DNA of 52,396 bases from DATJPD01 sp036394195 (GCA_036394195.1 DASWFO010000151.1:1-52396); one strand, 5' to 3'; counted from the stretch's first letter, positions 25,741-35,442 are shown. A program made the numbers and translations. The notes: a model not told the origin generated them from the sequence alone.

Positions 25741-26631
25741 TTACGGTGCCGCGTAGAACACCTGGCCCATGGGAACTTCGCCGGTGACGACGCGGCGCGG
25801 GCCGAATTCGACCGCCTGGGTCGTATACCCGTGGTCGGCGAAGAAGCGCACGGCGTCCATGAGCGTCACGCCCAGGCGCTGCCAATAGGCCGGCTCGTAG
25901 AGGAAGAACACGGCCGGCCGGTATTTGGTGATGGTCTGTCGCCCGCCCTGGAGGATGTTCCACTCCTCGCCTTGCGCCAAAAGCTTGATCACGTCGAGGC
26001 GCGGCGGCGGATCGGCGGCGACGAAGTCGTCGAGCGACAGCACCTCGACCTCGACCGCCTCGGTGTCCGCGCCGACGTTCGCGGCGTGCAGGCTCGCGTT
26101 GGCGAAATTGCCAATCGTCTCGTCATGCAGGAAGAATTTGCGCTGCTCGGATTTCGCGGAAAGCGCCGCGCGGTGTGCCTTCACGAAAGTGAAATCGTTG
26201 AGCTGCAGGTTGGCGAGCAGCCGCGCGTGGGGATGCGGGTCGGGCTCGAAGCAGACGACGCCCCCGCTCGGGCCGACGCGGTTCGCCATGATCACGCTGT
26301 GCATCCCGATATTGGCGCCGATGTCGAACGCGACGTGGCCGGGCCGCAGCAACTCGTTCAGCAGCCGGCTGATCTTCGGCCGGAACGAGCCGTAGAAGTA
26401 GATATACCACTCGCAAAATGATTGCGTGTCGATGTGAAGCTTGAGGCCGTCGTCGTAGTCGACGACCGTGCGGATCGGCTGATCGTTGCCGGGCGGATGG
26501 ACGAGGCGCACGAGCCGGTCGGTGCCGCGCGGGTGGAAGCGGCGGGTGCACCAGGCGAAAGCGGACAGGAGCGGGTGCTGGGCTGCAGCGGGCGGATTGT
26601 GGTCGCGGTTTTGGGCGTCGACGGCTGTCAT
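25741..26631 (-). CDS. FkbM-family methyltransferase
   Basis: A 296-residue protein. VAFDIGANIGMHSVIMANRV is motif I and VCFEPDPHPHARLLANLQLN is the FkbM motif II with the conserved EP. The usual family motif IKIDVEGxE is here VIKLLAQGEEWNILQGG, so the acidic residues of that loop have been replaced. Activity may be altered. FkbM proteins O-methylate sugars or lipids, often in surface-glycan clusters. The last 50 codons are duplicated at 24174-24329. The ATG at 26631 opens onto the 185-bp divergent gap shared with the GDH gene. Confidence 0.83.
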   Translation of the reverse strand: MTAVDAQNRDHNPPAAAQHPLLSAFAWCTRRFHPRGTDRLVRLVHPPGNDQPIRTVVDYDDGLKLHIDTQSFCEWYIYFYGSFRPKISRLLNELLRPGHVAFDIGANIGMHSVIMANRVGPSGGVVCFEPDPHPHARLLANLQLNDFTFVKAHRAALSAKSEQRKFFLHDETIGNFANASLHAANVGADTEAVEVEVLSLDDFVAADPPPRLDVIKLLAQGEEWNILQGGRQTITKYRPAVFFLYEPAYWQRLGVTLMDAVRFFADHGYTTQAVEFGPRRVVTGEVPMGQVFYAAP

Positions 26632-26816
26632 CTTGATGGTGCCGACGTATCGCCGGCCGGTCGGGGGATGTCAACGCCGGATAACGCGTTGTTTATCGCC
26701 GTTATTCGAGCCGCCCCTGGCCTGCTTGGGCTGAATCCAGTAACCTGGGCTTAACGGCCTCATTTTACGATCAAAATCGACTGGCAGCCGGGGCGGCCAA
26801 CCAGGCGGGGGAAGCC

Positions 26817-29800
26817 ATGGCAACGCGCGATCAGGCCCGAAAAAACGAAATCATCGACGAACTCGCGGGCGTTGCGCGCGCGCGCCTCAAGGGTGACGCC
26901 GCCGCCCAGGCCGAGGCCTTTCTCCGCCAGTTCTATGCCAACCTCGCCACCGACGATCTGACCGAACGCTTCATCGACGACCTGTATGGCGCCGGCATGG
27001 CGCTGTGGGAATTCGCCAAGATGCGGCAGCCGGGAACGGCGAAAGTGCGGGTCTATACGCCGAAGCGCGCCGAGCATGGATGGGAGTCGCGCCACACGGT
27101 GGTGGAAATCGTCAACGACGACATGCCGTTCCTCGTCGATTCGATTACCGCCGAGATCAATCGTCGCGATCTCGCGGTCCACCTCGTGATCCATCCCGTG
27201 GTGTCGGTGCAGCGCGACAAGGGCGCGCTCAAGGGCCTCGCCGAGCGCGGCGCCAAGGGCGCCATCGCCGAATCGATGATGCATGTCGAGCTCGACGAGA
27301 TCACCGCTTCCGACGCGGTGGCCGCCCTGCAGCAGGGCGTCGAAAGCGTACTGCAGGCGGTGCGGGCGTCGGTCGATGACTGGAAGCCGGTCTGCACCCG
27401 CGCCAAAGAGGTCATCGAGCAGCTCGAGAAGAACCCGCCGAAGAAAATCCCGGCCGACGAGGTCCGGACGGCGCGCGAGTTCCTCTCGTGGATGCTCGAC
27501 AACCATTTCACGTTCCTCGGCTATCGCGAGTACGAGTTTGCGGGCGACGGGGCCGCTTCGCGCGCCGGCATCGTTAGCGGCCGCGGCCTGGGCCTGTGCC
27601 GGGACGACAGCTACGTCATCTTCGATGGCCTGCGCAACCTGAGCACGCTGCCGCTCGAGGTTCAGGAGTTCGTGCGCCAGCCGCGCCTGATGAAGATCGC
27701 CAAGGCGAACCGGCGATCCAACGTCCATCGCAGCGCCTATCTGGACACGATCGGCATCAAGAAATTCAACGCCAAGGGCGACGTCGTCGGCGAGCACATC
27801 TTCCTCGGCCTGTTCACCTCGACGGCGTACAGCGAGCGGCCGAGCGACATCCCGCTGTTGGCGGAAAAAATCGGCCGCATCGTCAAGCGCAGCGGCTTCG
27901 CGCCGAACAGCCACGACGGCAAGGCGCTGCAGCACATCCTCGAGACCTACCCGCGCGACGAGCTGTTCCAGGCCTCCGAGGACGAGCTGTTCGACACCAG
28001 TCTCGGCATCCTGGGCCTTCAGGAGCGCCATCGCATCGCGCTGTTTGTGCGTCGCGATCCCTACGAGCGGTTCATCTCGGCGCTGGTGTTCATCCCGCGC
28101 GACCGCTTCAACACCGACCTGCGCATCAAGTTTCACCAGATCCTCGCCAAGGCCTATGAGGGCCGCACGTCGGCCTTCTATGTGCACTTCGCCGATGATT
28201 CTGTCCTCGTCCGGGTTCTGTTCATCGTCGGTACGACACCGGGCAGGGTGCCGCAGGTGTCGGTCGAGGAGGTCGAGCGCCGGCTGGTCGAGGCCGGCCG
28301 AAGCTTCGCCGACCATTTGAGGGAAGCGCTGGTCGGGACCTTCGGCGAGGAGCACGGCCTCGCCAAGCTGCGCGAATATGGGGCCGCGTTTCCGAGCGGC
28401 TATCGCGACCGCTTTTCTCCGGACATAGCCGTCAGCGACGTCACGCTGATCGACGAGGTCGTCGAGGAGACGATTCCGATCGGGCTCAATCTCTATCGCA
28501 CAGTGGAGGCGGCCGGGAACGAGCTGGGCTTGCGGGTCGTCAACAAGGACCGGCCGGTGCCGCTCTCCGATGTGCTGCCGATGCTGGAGAGCATGGGCCT
28601 TAGGGTTATGACCGAAGCGCCCTACGAGATCCGCAAGGCGGCGATCGACGGTTCGCCGGCGGCTGTCGTGTGGCTGCACGATCTCTCGATGATCTGCCGC
28701 GACGCCAAAGAAGTCGACCTGGCGACCATCAAGCCGGCATTCGAAGAAACGTTCGCGGCGGTGTGGACCGGGACCGCGGAAAGCGACGGGTTCAACCGGC
28801 TCGTGATCGGGGCCGGTCTTCGTGTCCGCGAGGTCGCTGTGCTGCGCGCCTACGCGAAATACCTGCGCCAGGCCGGGATCCCGTTCAGCCAGGCTTACAT
28901 GGAGGACACGCTTGCCGCGTATCCGAAGATCGCAAGGCGCCTGGTCGATCTCTTCCTCACCGTCCACAACCCGGCCGCGCGCAAGGACGCCGACGTCCGG
29001 GCCAACGGCATCGTGGTCGAGATCAACCACCTGCTCGACGAGGTGCAGAACCTCGACGAAGACCGCATCCTGCGGCGCTTCCTCAACCTCGTGCGCGTCA
29101 CGCAGCGCACGAATTATTTCCAGAAGGCCGACGACGGCACGACGAAGCCCTACATCTCGTTCAAGCTCGACAGCCAGAAAATCGACGATCTGCCGCTGCC
29201 GCGGCCGCTGGTCGAAATCTGGGTCTATTCGCCGGATGTCGAGGCAGTACATCTCCGTGGCGGGCGGGTGGCGCGCGGCGGCATTCGCTGGTCAGACCGC
29301 CGCGAGGACTTCCGCACAGAGATTCTGGGCTTGATCAAGGCGCAGATGGTCAAGAACGCCGTCATCGTGCCGGTTGGCTCCAAAGGCGGCTTCTTCGTCA
29401 AGCGGCCGCCGCCGGCGGAGGCGGGCCGCGACGCGTGGCTGGCCAAAGGCATCGATTGCTACAAGACCTTCATGCGCGGGATGCTGGACATCACCGACAA
29501 CATCACGCCCAAGGGCATTGTTCCGCCCAGGGACGTGGTACGGCTCGACACGGACGATCCGTATCTCGTGGTCGCGGCGGACAAGGGGACGGCCACGTTC
29601 TCCGACATCGCCAACAGCGTCGCCCGGGACTACGGCTTCTGGCTCGACGACGCGTTCGCCTCCGGCGGCTCGGCCGGCTACGACCACAAGGTCATGGCGA
29701 TTACCGCGCGCGGCGCCTGGGAGGCGGTGAAGCGTCATTTCCGCGAGCTCGGGCTCGACACCCAGACGACGGATTTCACCGTGGTCGGCGTGGGCGACAT

Positions 29801-31694
29801 GTCGGGCGACGTGTTCGGCAACGGCATGCTGCGCTCGCAGCACATCCGTCTGCTGGCGGCGTTCGACCATCGCCACATTTTCGTCGATCCCAATCCCGAT
29901 CCGGCCGCGGCGTTCGCCGAGCGCGAGCGGCTGTTCAAGCTGCCGCGCTCGTCGTGGGCCGATTACGACGCCAAGCTCATCTCGAAGGGTGGCGGGGTCT
30001 TCGATCGCAAGGCGAAGTCGCTGAAGCTGACGCCGGAGATCAAGAAGGCGCTCGACATCAGCGCCGACTCAGTGACGCCGGCCGACCTGATGAAAACGGC
30101 GCTGAAGGCGCCCATCGACCTGCTGTTCTTCGGCGGAATTGGCAATTACGTGAAGGCGGCGGCCGAGAGTCATGCGGAATGCGGCGATCGCGCCAATGAC
30201 GCCGTCCGCGTCAATGGGCGCGATATCCGGGCTCGCGTGGTCGGCGAAGGGGCCAATCTCGGCGTCACGCAGCGCGGCCGGATCGAATACGCGCAGACCG
30301 GTGCCGGCGGCAAGGGTGGCCGGATCAACACCGATGCGATCGACAATTCCGCCGGCGTCGACACCTCGGACCACGAAGTCAACATCAAGATCCTGCTCGG
30401 CGACGTCGTCACGCGCGGCGCCATGACCTTGAAGCAGCGCGACGCGCTGCTGGCCAGCATGACCGACGAGGTGGCCGAGCTGGTACTGCGCGACAACTAC
30501 CTGCAGACGGAGGCGCTGTCGCTCGCCGAACTGGAGGGTCCCTCGGGCCTGGACCGCTTCGCACGCCTGATCCGCAGCCAGGAGAAGAGCGGCCGTCTCA
30601 ACCGTGCGATCGAGTTCCTGCCGGACGACGAGGAGATCGCCGCCCGCCAGACCGCGAGGCGGGCACTGACCCGGCCCGAGCTGTCGGTGCTGCTCGCCTA
30701 CGCCAAGATGGCGCTGTACGACGAATTGCTCGCCAGCGACCTGCCGGACGACCCATACCTCGCGGACGACCTCATGCGGTATTTCCCGCGGCCGCTGCGC
30801 AAGGACTACGCTGAGGCGATCGGCCGCCATCGGCTGCGGCGGGAGATCATCGCCACGGTAGTGACCAATTCGATGGTCAACCGCGCCGGGATCAGCTTCG
30901 CCAACGACCTGCGCGAGCGCACCGGCGCCTCCAGCGCCGAGATCACCCGCGCCTACACCGTGGCGCGCCAGGTGTTCGGGCTGAGGCGGCTGTGGAACGG
31001 GATCGAGGCGCTCGACAACAAGGTGCCGGCGGCGACTCAATACCGGATGCTCGCATCCACCACGCAGATGGTCGAGCGGGGGACCTTGTGGTTCCTGCGC
31101 TACGGGGCCGAGTCCATCGATATTGTCGCGACGATCGCCCGCTTCGAGGCCGGTGTCGCGGAGCTGCTCGCGGCGATGCCGCAGACGCTCGACGCGACGC
31201 GGGCCGCCGAGACGGCGCTCATCCAGGCGGCGTTGGTTCAGGACGGGGTGCCCACGGCGTTGGCGACCACGATGTCGGCGCTGGGCGAAATGACCGCCGC
31301 CCTCGACATCGTGCGGATCGCGGAGGTGGTGAAGCGGCCGGTGCGCGACGTCGCCAAGCTCTATTTCGGGCTGGGCGCGCGGCTCGGCCTCGACTGGCTG
31401 CGCACGGCGGCGTCGCGGATCAAAATCGAGACCCCGTGGCAGAAGCGGGCGATCGAGGCCGTGTTCGACGACCTGTTCGCCCAGCAGGGCGAGATTGCGC
31501 GCCGCGCGGTCAACGGCGCCGTGACGACGGAGAAGTCGGCGGCCAACGGCGCCATGACGTCTTGGCTCGAGCACAACCAGGCGAATGTGGCGCGGATCGA
31601 TGCCCTGCTCGTCGAGCTTCGGGCGTCGCCGGCGATTGATCTCGCGGCCCTGACGGTGGCGGGGCGCGAGTTGCGGGCCCTGACCGGCGGCTGA
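26817..31694 (+). CDS. NAD-specific glutamate dehydrogenase, large (180 kDa) type
   Basis: A 1625-residue enzyme that interconverts glutamate and 2-oxoglutarate plus ammonia, mostly in the catabolic direction. The N-terminal half carries the ACT-like regulatory regions of the L-GDH family (DDMPFLVDSITAEINR near residue 102). The catalytic core has GGIRWSDRREDFRTEILGLI, KAQMVKNAVIVPVGSKGGFF, VGVGDMSGDVFGNGML (nucleotide binding), GGIGNYVKAAAESHAECGDR and VVGEGANLGVTQRGRIE. The length matches the family. The ATG follows GGGGGAAGCC. Long open frames on the opposite strand are codon-bias shadows. Confidence 0.96.
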   Translation: MATRDQARKNEIIDELAGVARARLKGDAAAQAEAFLRQFYANLATDDLTERFIDDLYGAGMALWEFAKMRQPGTAKVRVYTPKRAEHGWESRHTVVEIVNDDMPFLVDSITAEINRRDLAVHLVIHPVVSVQRDKGALKGLAERGAKGAIAESMMHVELDEITASDAVAALQQGVESVLQAVRASVDDWKPVCTRAKEVIEQLEKNPPKKIPADEVRTAREFLSWMLDNHFTFLGYREYEFAGDGAASRAGIVSGRGLGLCRDDSYVIFDGLRNLSTLPLEVQEFVRQPRLMKIAKANRRSNVHRSAYLDTIGIKKFNAKGDVVGEHIFLGLFTSTAYSERPSDIPLLAEKIGRIVKRSGFAPNSHDGKALQHILETYPRDELFQASEDELFDTSLGILGLQERHRIALFVRRDPYERFISALVFIPRDRFNTDLRIKFHQILAKAYEGRTSAFYVHFADDSVLVRVLFIVGTTPGRVPQVSVEEVERRLVEAGRSFADHLREALVGTFGEEHGLAKLREYGAAFPSGYRDRFSPDIAVSDVTLIDEVVEETIPIGLNLYRTVEAAGNELGLRVVNKDRPVPLSDVLPMLESMGLRVMTEAPYEIRKAAIDGSPAAVVWLHDLSMICRDAKEVDLATIKPAFEETFAAVWTGTAESDGFNRLVIGAGLRVREVAVLRAYAKYLRQAGIPFSQAYMEDTLAAYPKIARRLVDLFLTVHNPAARKDADVRANGIVVEINHLLDEVQNLDEDRILRRFLNLVRVTQRTNYFQKADDGTTKPYISFKLDSQKIDDLPLPRPLVEIWVYSPDVEAVHLRGGRVARGGIRWSDRREDFRTEILGLIKAQMVKNAVIVPVGSKGGFFVKRPPPAEAGRDAWLAKGIDCYKTFMRGMLDITDNITPKGIVPPRDVVRLDTDDPYLVVAADKGTATFSDIANSVARDYGFWLDDAFASGGSAGYDHKVMAITARGAWEAVKRHFRELGLDTQTTDFTVVGVGDMSGDVFGNGMLRSQHIRLLAAFDHRHIFVDPNPDPAAAFAERERLFKLPRSSWADYDAKLISKGGGVFDRKAKSLKLTPEIKKALDISADSVTPADLMKTALKAPIDLLFFGGIGNYVKAAAESHAECGDRANDAVRVNGRDIRARVVGEGANLGVTQRGRIEYAQTGAGGKGGRINTDAIDNSAGVDTSDHEVNIKILLGDVVTRGAMTLKQRDALLASMTDEVAELVLRDNYLQTEALSLAELEGPSGLDRFARLIRSQEKSGRLNRAIEFLPDDEEIAARQTARRALTRPELSVLLAYAKMALYDELLASDLPDDPYLADDLMRYFPRPLRKDYAEAIGRHRLRREIIATVVTNSMVNRAGISFANDLRERTGASSAEITRAYTVARQVFGLRRLWNGIEALDNKVPAATQYRMLASTTQMVERGTLWFLRYGAESIDIVATIARFEAGVAELLAAMPQTLDATRAAETALIQAALVQDGVPTALATTMSALGEMTAALDIVRIAEVVKRPVRDVAKLYFGLGARLGLDWLRTAASRIKIETPWQKRAIEAVFDDLFAQQGEIARRAVNGAVTTEKSAANGAMTSWLEHNQANVARIDALLVELRASPAIDLAALTVAGRELRALTGG

Positions 31695-31701
31695 CCACAC
31701 C

Positions 31702-32988
31702 GTGCGACCGACCATCGACGTTCGGGCGGCTGCCGCCTGGTGCCTCTACAACTGGGCCAACCATCCGGTTCCGGCCGTCATCACGACGTTCGTCTTTGCG
31801 ACGTATTTCACCCAGGCCGTCGCCCCCGATCCGGTCACCGGGACCGCGTGGTGGGGGCACGCCCAGGCCGTGGCCGGCCTGATCGTCGCGAGTCTGAGCC
31901 CCATCCTGGGATCGATCGCCGACCTCACCGGCCGGCGGAAGCTGTGGCTGGCCGTGGCAACGGCAATCGACGTCGTCGCGGTCGCGGCGCTGTGGTTTGT
32001 GACCCCGTCGCCGGATTCCGCTTGGCTGGCCCTCGTCACCGTCGCCATCGCGACCGTCGCATACGAGATCGCGAGCGTCTTCTACAATGCGCTGCTGCCC
32101 GAGATCGTTCCGCCGACGTACCTTGGCCGGATCTCGGGCTGGGGCTGGGGCGTTGGTTATCTCGGCGGCATCGTCTGTCTCGGGATCGTCCTCGTGGCCT
32201 TCATCCAGGCCGACGTTCCGCCCTTCGGCTTGAGCAAGGCGGCGGCCGAGCCCGTCCGCGCGTCTGGCCCCCTCACGGCGCTTTGGTACGCCGTCTTCGC
32301 GTTGCCGCTGTTCGCGTTCGTGCCGGAACCGCTGAATATAAAGCTGCCGGCCCGCGTCGCGATTCGCCGCGGCCTCGCTGACATCGTCGTCACCGTAAGA
32401 TCGCTGTCGGCCACGCGCCCGCAGGTCATGTGGTTCCTCCTCGCCCAGATGATCTACACCGACGGGCTGACGACGCTGTTCGCCTTCGGCGGGATTTACG
32501 CCGCCGGCACGTTCGGGATGACCATGGCGGAGGTCATCGGCTTCGGCGTGGCCATCAACGTGACCGCCGCCGTGGGGGCGGTACTGTTTGCCTGGATCGA
32601 CGACTGGCTCGGCCCGCGGCGGACGATCGCCATCGCGCTGTCGGCCATTATCTGCCTCAGCGCGGCCGTGCTGCTGATCGAGTCGAAGGCGTGGTTTTGG
32701 GGACTGGCTCTGCTGCTGGGCGCGTTTTTCGGGCCGGCGCAGGCGGCCAGCCGCTCCCTCATGGCGCGGTTCGCGCCGGCGAGTCACCGCACCCAGATGT
32801 TCGGCCTGTTCGCCCTGTCCGGCCGCGTGACCGCCTTCGTCGGCCCCGCCGTCCTTGCGTGGGCCACCACGGCCGCCGGCACCCAGCGCGCCGGTATGGC
32901 GACGATCCTTATATTCTTGCTCGTCGGGCTCGCGGTGCTGCTAACCAAAGTGCCAGAACGCGCGATCGCGGCAGCGGCGCAGGCATAA
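31702..32988 (+). CDS. MFS transporter, Atg22/UMF1-like
   Basis: A 428-residue inner-membrane protein with about twelve hydrophobic segments. AAWCLYNWANHPVPAVITTF is the N-terminal signature of the Atg22-like (UMF1) branch of the major facilitator superfamily, which includes yeast vacuolar amino-acid effluxers. ASLSPILGSIADLTGRRK is the MFS loop 2-3 motif. The GTG start at 31702 is seven bases after the GDH stop, so the two are co-transcribed. Amino-acid export is an attractive inference from that context but is not demonstrated. Confidence 0.85.
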   Translation: MRPTIDVRAAAAWCLYNWANHPVPAVITTFVFATYFTQAVAPDPVTGTAWWGHAQAVAGLIVASLSPILGSIADLTGRRKLWLAVATAIDVVAVAALWFVTPSPDSAWLALVTVAIATVAYEIASVFYNALLPEIVPPTYLGRISGWGWGVGYLGGIVCLGIVLVAFIQADVPPFGLSKAAAEPVRASGPLTALWYAVFALPLFAFVPEPLNIKLPARVAIRRGLADIVVTVRSLSATRPQVMWFLLAQMIYTDGLTTLFAFGGIYAAGTFGMTMAEVIGFGVAINVTAAVGAVLFAWIDDWLGPRRTIAIALSAIICLSAAVLLIESKAWFWGLALLLGAFFGPAQAASRSLMARFAPASHRTQMFGLFALSGRVTAFVGPAVLAWATTAAGTQRAGMATILIFLLVGLAVLLTKVPERAIAAAAQA

Positions 32989-33030
32989 AAGGATGAGCCA
33001 CGGGCTGGGCGATCCGCCGCGCGGCCAGAA

Positions 33031-33540
33031 TTGTGGCTAACGTCGCTCGCGATTGAAAACCCTCGCATCGATTTTCGGGAAAATGACCAATGCAAGGGTC
33101 GCGCGGCGCAATTTCATAAACCCGTTCAGACGCTTGGCATAGCCGTCGACACGGGCGTGATATTCGTCGCGGAACAAACAAAACAGTTGGCCGACGCGAA
33201 CAAGATCGACGACGTATCACCTCCGTTTTGGACTCCCACTGCCGATCAGATCTCCGTGCTCGAAAGCAAGCTGAAGTCGTATCTCGAAGCGCAGACATCA
33301 CCCGAAGCTCAGAAGATATTGGGGAGCTTGGAGTGATATCGGCGCCAGTATCTCGGCTACTCGGTGGGCGCCGCCAAATGGATTTATGTCAACGCCTTAT
33401 GTAGCGACTATTGGACGAGAGGCGATAGGTGGCGCCAGAACCTTGTCTACGTGAACGACGGCGGCGCGTGCTTTTTTCAGGTGCGGTTTGACACGACCCA
33501 TTCGCGCTTTGAGCGGTTGGAGATAAATGGAGTGGCGTAG
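33031..33540 (+). pseudogene. small conserved protein broken by an in-frame TGA
   Basis: One reading frame runs from about 33031 to the TAG at 33538, interrupted only by TGA at 33334-33336. The part before it ends TPTADQISVLESKLKSYLEA... ILGSLE, and the part after begins YRRQYLGYSVGAAKWIYVNA and ends FERLEINGVA. Read through, it resembles a family of small bacterial proteins of unknown function in which an Arg-type residue stands at that position, as I recall. A CGA-to-TGA change would explain it. The 5' end is also poor (TTG only, no ribosome-binding site). GC is lower than in the neighbours. Confidence 0.65.
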
Positions 33541-33587
33541 TTCTCGAAAAGGCGCGGAGCAGGCTCTGCTTACACACCTACCCGTAA

Positions 33588-33863
33588 ATGGATGAAGACG
33601 GCATGCCTACATTCACGTTTGATGACACGGTGCGCGTAAGGGAGGACGCGCCAGTCGAATTGAGACCAGGAGTGCTTGCTTCGGTCGTGATGGTCTTTAC
33701 TGAGGAAGAACGGATAGGCGACTACTTCAAGACGTTTCCGCCCGGTACGGTTTACTCCATCGAGTTTGAAGATGGCACAAGCGTCGAGATTCACGAGTCT
33801 CTCGTGGAGAAGGGCGCTTTCCGAGTGTACTCTCCTAGTGCCGGAAATGCCGCATCCCGGTGA
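33588..33863 (+). CDS. small DUF4926-like protein
   Basis: A 91-residue protein: FTFDDTVRVREDAPVELRPG, SVVMVFTEEE, VYSIEFEDGTSVEIHESLVE. The pattern of a short beta-barrel-like protein with 'GTV...YxVEF.DG' resembles DUF4926. The start could also be ATG 33603, and neither has a good ribosome-binding site. Its 3' end overlaps the convergent purH stop by 29 nt. It shares the lower-GC patch with the broken gene just upstream, so both may have arrived together. DUF4926 proteins are of unknown function and are often found near toxin-type genes. Confidence 0.55.
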   Translation: MDEDGMPTFTFDDTVRVREDAPVELRPGVLASVVMVFTEEERIGDYFKTFPPGTVYSIEFEDGTSVEIHESLVEKGAFRVYSPSAGNAASR

Positions 33864-35412
33864 GGACCATCGCCAGGCCCTTCTCATCGGCGGCGGCGAT
33901 CACTTCGGCGTCGCGCATCGAGCCGCCGGGCTGAATCACCGCCGTGGCGCCGGCTTCGGCCGCCGCCAGCAGGCCGTCGGCGAAGGGGAAGAACGCGTCC
34001 GACGCGACGACCGAGCCGACGGCGCGGCTTTGGCTCTCGCCGGCCGCCTTGGCCGCTTCCGCCGCCTTCGACGCCGCGATCCGCGATGAATCGACCCGGC
34101 TCATCTGACCGGCCCCGATCCCGACCGTGGCGCCGTTCCTGGCATAGACGATGGCATTGGACTTGACGTGCTTGGCGACGGCGAAGGCGAATAACAGGTC
34201 CGCCCGCTCGGCGTTGCTCGGCGCCCGCTTGGTCGCGACCTTCAGGTCCGCGTCGTTGACCCGGCCATTGTCGCGGCCCTGCACCAGGTAGCCGCCGGCG
34301 ACGGAGCGCACGGTCGGACCCGGTGCGGCGGGGTCTGGCATGCCGCCGGTGAGCAGCAGGCGCAGGTTCCTCTTGGCCGCGAGCACCGCCAGTGCCTGGT
34401 CGTCGGCGTCGGGTGCCACGATCACCTCGACGAAGATCTTGGCGATTTCCGCCGCGGTCGCCGCGTCGAGCTTGCGGTTGACGGCGACGATCCCGCCGAA
34501 GGCGCTGACCGGATCGCAGGCATAGGCCTTCAGGTAGGCCCCGCGCAGGTCCCCGCCGAGCGCCACGCCGCACGGATTGGCGTGCTTGATGATCGCCACC
34601 GCCGGGGGGCCGAACTCGGCCACGCATTCGAACGCCGCGTCGGTGTCGTTCAGATTGTTGTAGCTGAGCTCCTTGCCCTGGACCTGGCGCGCGGTGGCGA
34701 TCCCGGGCCGCGCCACGCCGCCGGCGTAGAACGCCGCACTCTGGTGCGGGTTTTCGCCGTAACGGAGGAGCTGCCGCCGCTCCCCGGCCACCACGAGCCG
34801 GCGCGGAAACTCCTCGCCGAGCTGGCCCGCGAACCACTGCGAGATGGCCGCATCGTAGGCGCCGGTTCGCGCATAGGCGGCCGCCGCCAGCCGCCGCCGG
34901 AGGGCCAGCGTCGTGGCGCCGCCGCTCGAATCCATCTCGGCCATCAGGTCGGCGTAGTCCGCGGGATCGGTCACCACCGCGACGAAGTCATGGTTCTTGG
35001 CGGCGGCGCGGATCAGGGCCGGTCCGCCGATATCGATGTTCTCGATGCAGTTTTCGAAGTCCGCCCCCTTCGCGACCGTCGCCTCGAACGGGTAAAGGTT
35101 CACCACGACCAGGTCGATGGGTGCGATCGCGTGATCGCGCATCGCCGCCCGATGCGCATCGACGTCGCGGCGGCCGAGGATGCCGCCGTGGATCTTGGGG
35201 TGGAGCGTCTTGACCCGGCCGTCCATGATCTCGGGAAACCCGGTATGGGCGCCGACCTCGACGACGCTAAGCTTCGCGTCGGCGAGCGCCTTGGCCGACC
35301 CGCCGGTGGACAGGATCTCGACGCCGTGGCGGGCGAGGCACTGCCCGAGCTCGATCAAGCGGCTCTTGTCGGAGACGGAAATCAGCGCGCGGCGGATCTT
35401 GATGTCGGTCAT
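33835..35412 (-). CDS. purH: bifunctional AICAR formyltransferase/IMP cyclohydrolase
   Basis: A 525-residue enzyme for the last two steps of purine synthesis. The N-terminal MGS-like IMP cyclohydrolase domain has RRALISVSDKSRLIELGQCL, STGGSAKALADA and KTLHPKIHGGILGRR. The AICAR transformylase domain has RYGENPHQSAAFY, IIKHANPCGVALGG and DAFFPFADGL near the C-terminus. I choose ATG 35412 over an in-frame TTG at 35421. It lies 30 nt after the polysaccharide dehydratase gene and may be read with it. Confidence 0.97.
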   Translation of the reverse strand: MTDIKIRRALISVSDKSRLIELGQCLARHGVEILSTGGSAKALADAKLSVVEVGAHTGFPEIMDGRVKTLHPKIHGGILGRRDVDAHRAAMRDHAIAPIDLVVVNLYPFEATVAKGADFENCIENIDIGGPALIRAAAKNHDFVAVVTDPADYADLMAEMDSSGGATTLALRRRLAAAAYARTGAYDAAISQWFAGQLGEEFPRRLVVAGERRQLLRYGENPHQSAAFYAGGVARPGIATARQVQGKELSYNNLNDTDAAFECVAEFGPPAVAIIKHANPCGVALGGDLRGAYLKAYACDPVSAFGGIVAVNRKLDAATAAEIAKIFVEVIVAPDADDQALAVLAAKRNLRLLLTGGMPDPAAPGPTVRSVAGGYLVQGRDNGRVNDADLKVATKRAPSNAERADLLFAFAVAKHVKSNAIVYARNGATVGIGAGQMSRVDSSRIAASKAAEAAKAAGESQSRAVGSVVASDAFFPFADGLLAAAEAGATAVIQPGGSMRDAEVIAAADEKGLAMVLTGMRHFRH

Positions 35413-35442
35413 GCTCGGCAACCCGGTGTTGCGAACGGTCGG

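Noticed and set aside
26760..31715. Long open frames antisense to the GDH gene (830 and 548 codons)
   Set aside because: Produced by high GC and strong third-position bias of the real gene. They lack motifs and starts.
33334..33336. TGA as a selenocysteine codon
   Set aside because: No selenoprotein family context or convincing downstream hairpin. The position looks like a mutated Arg codon.
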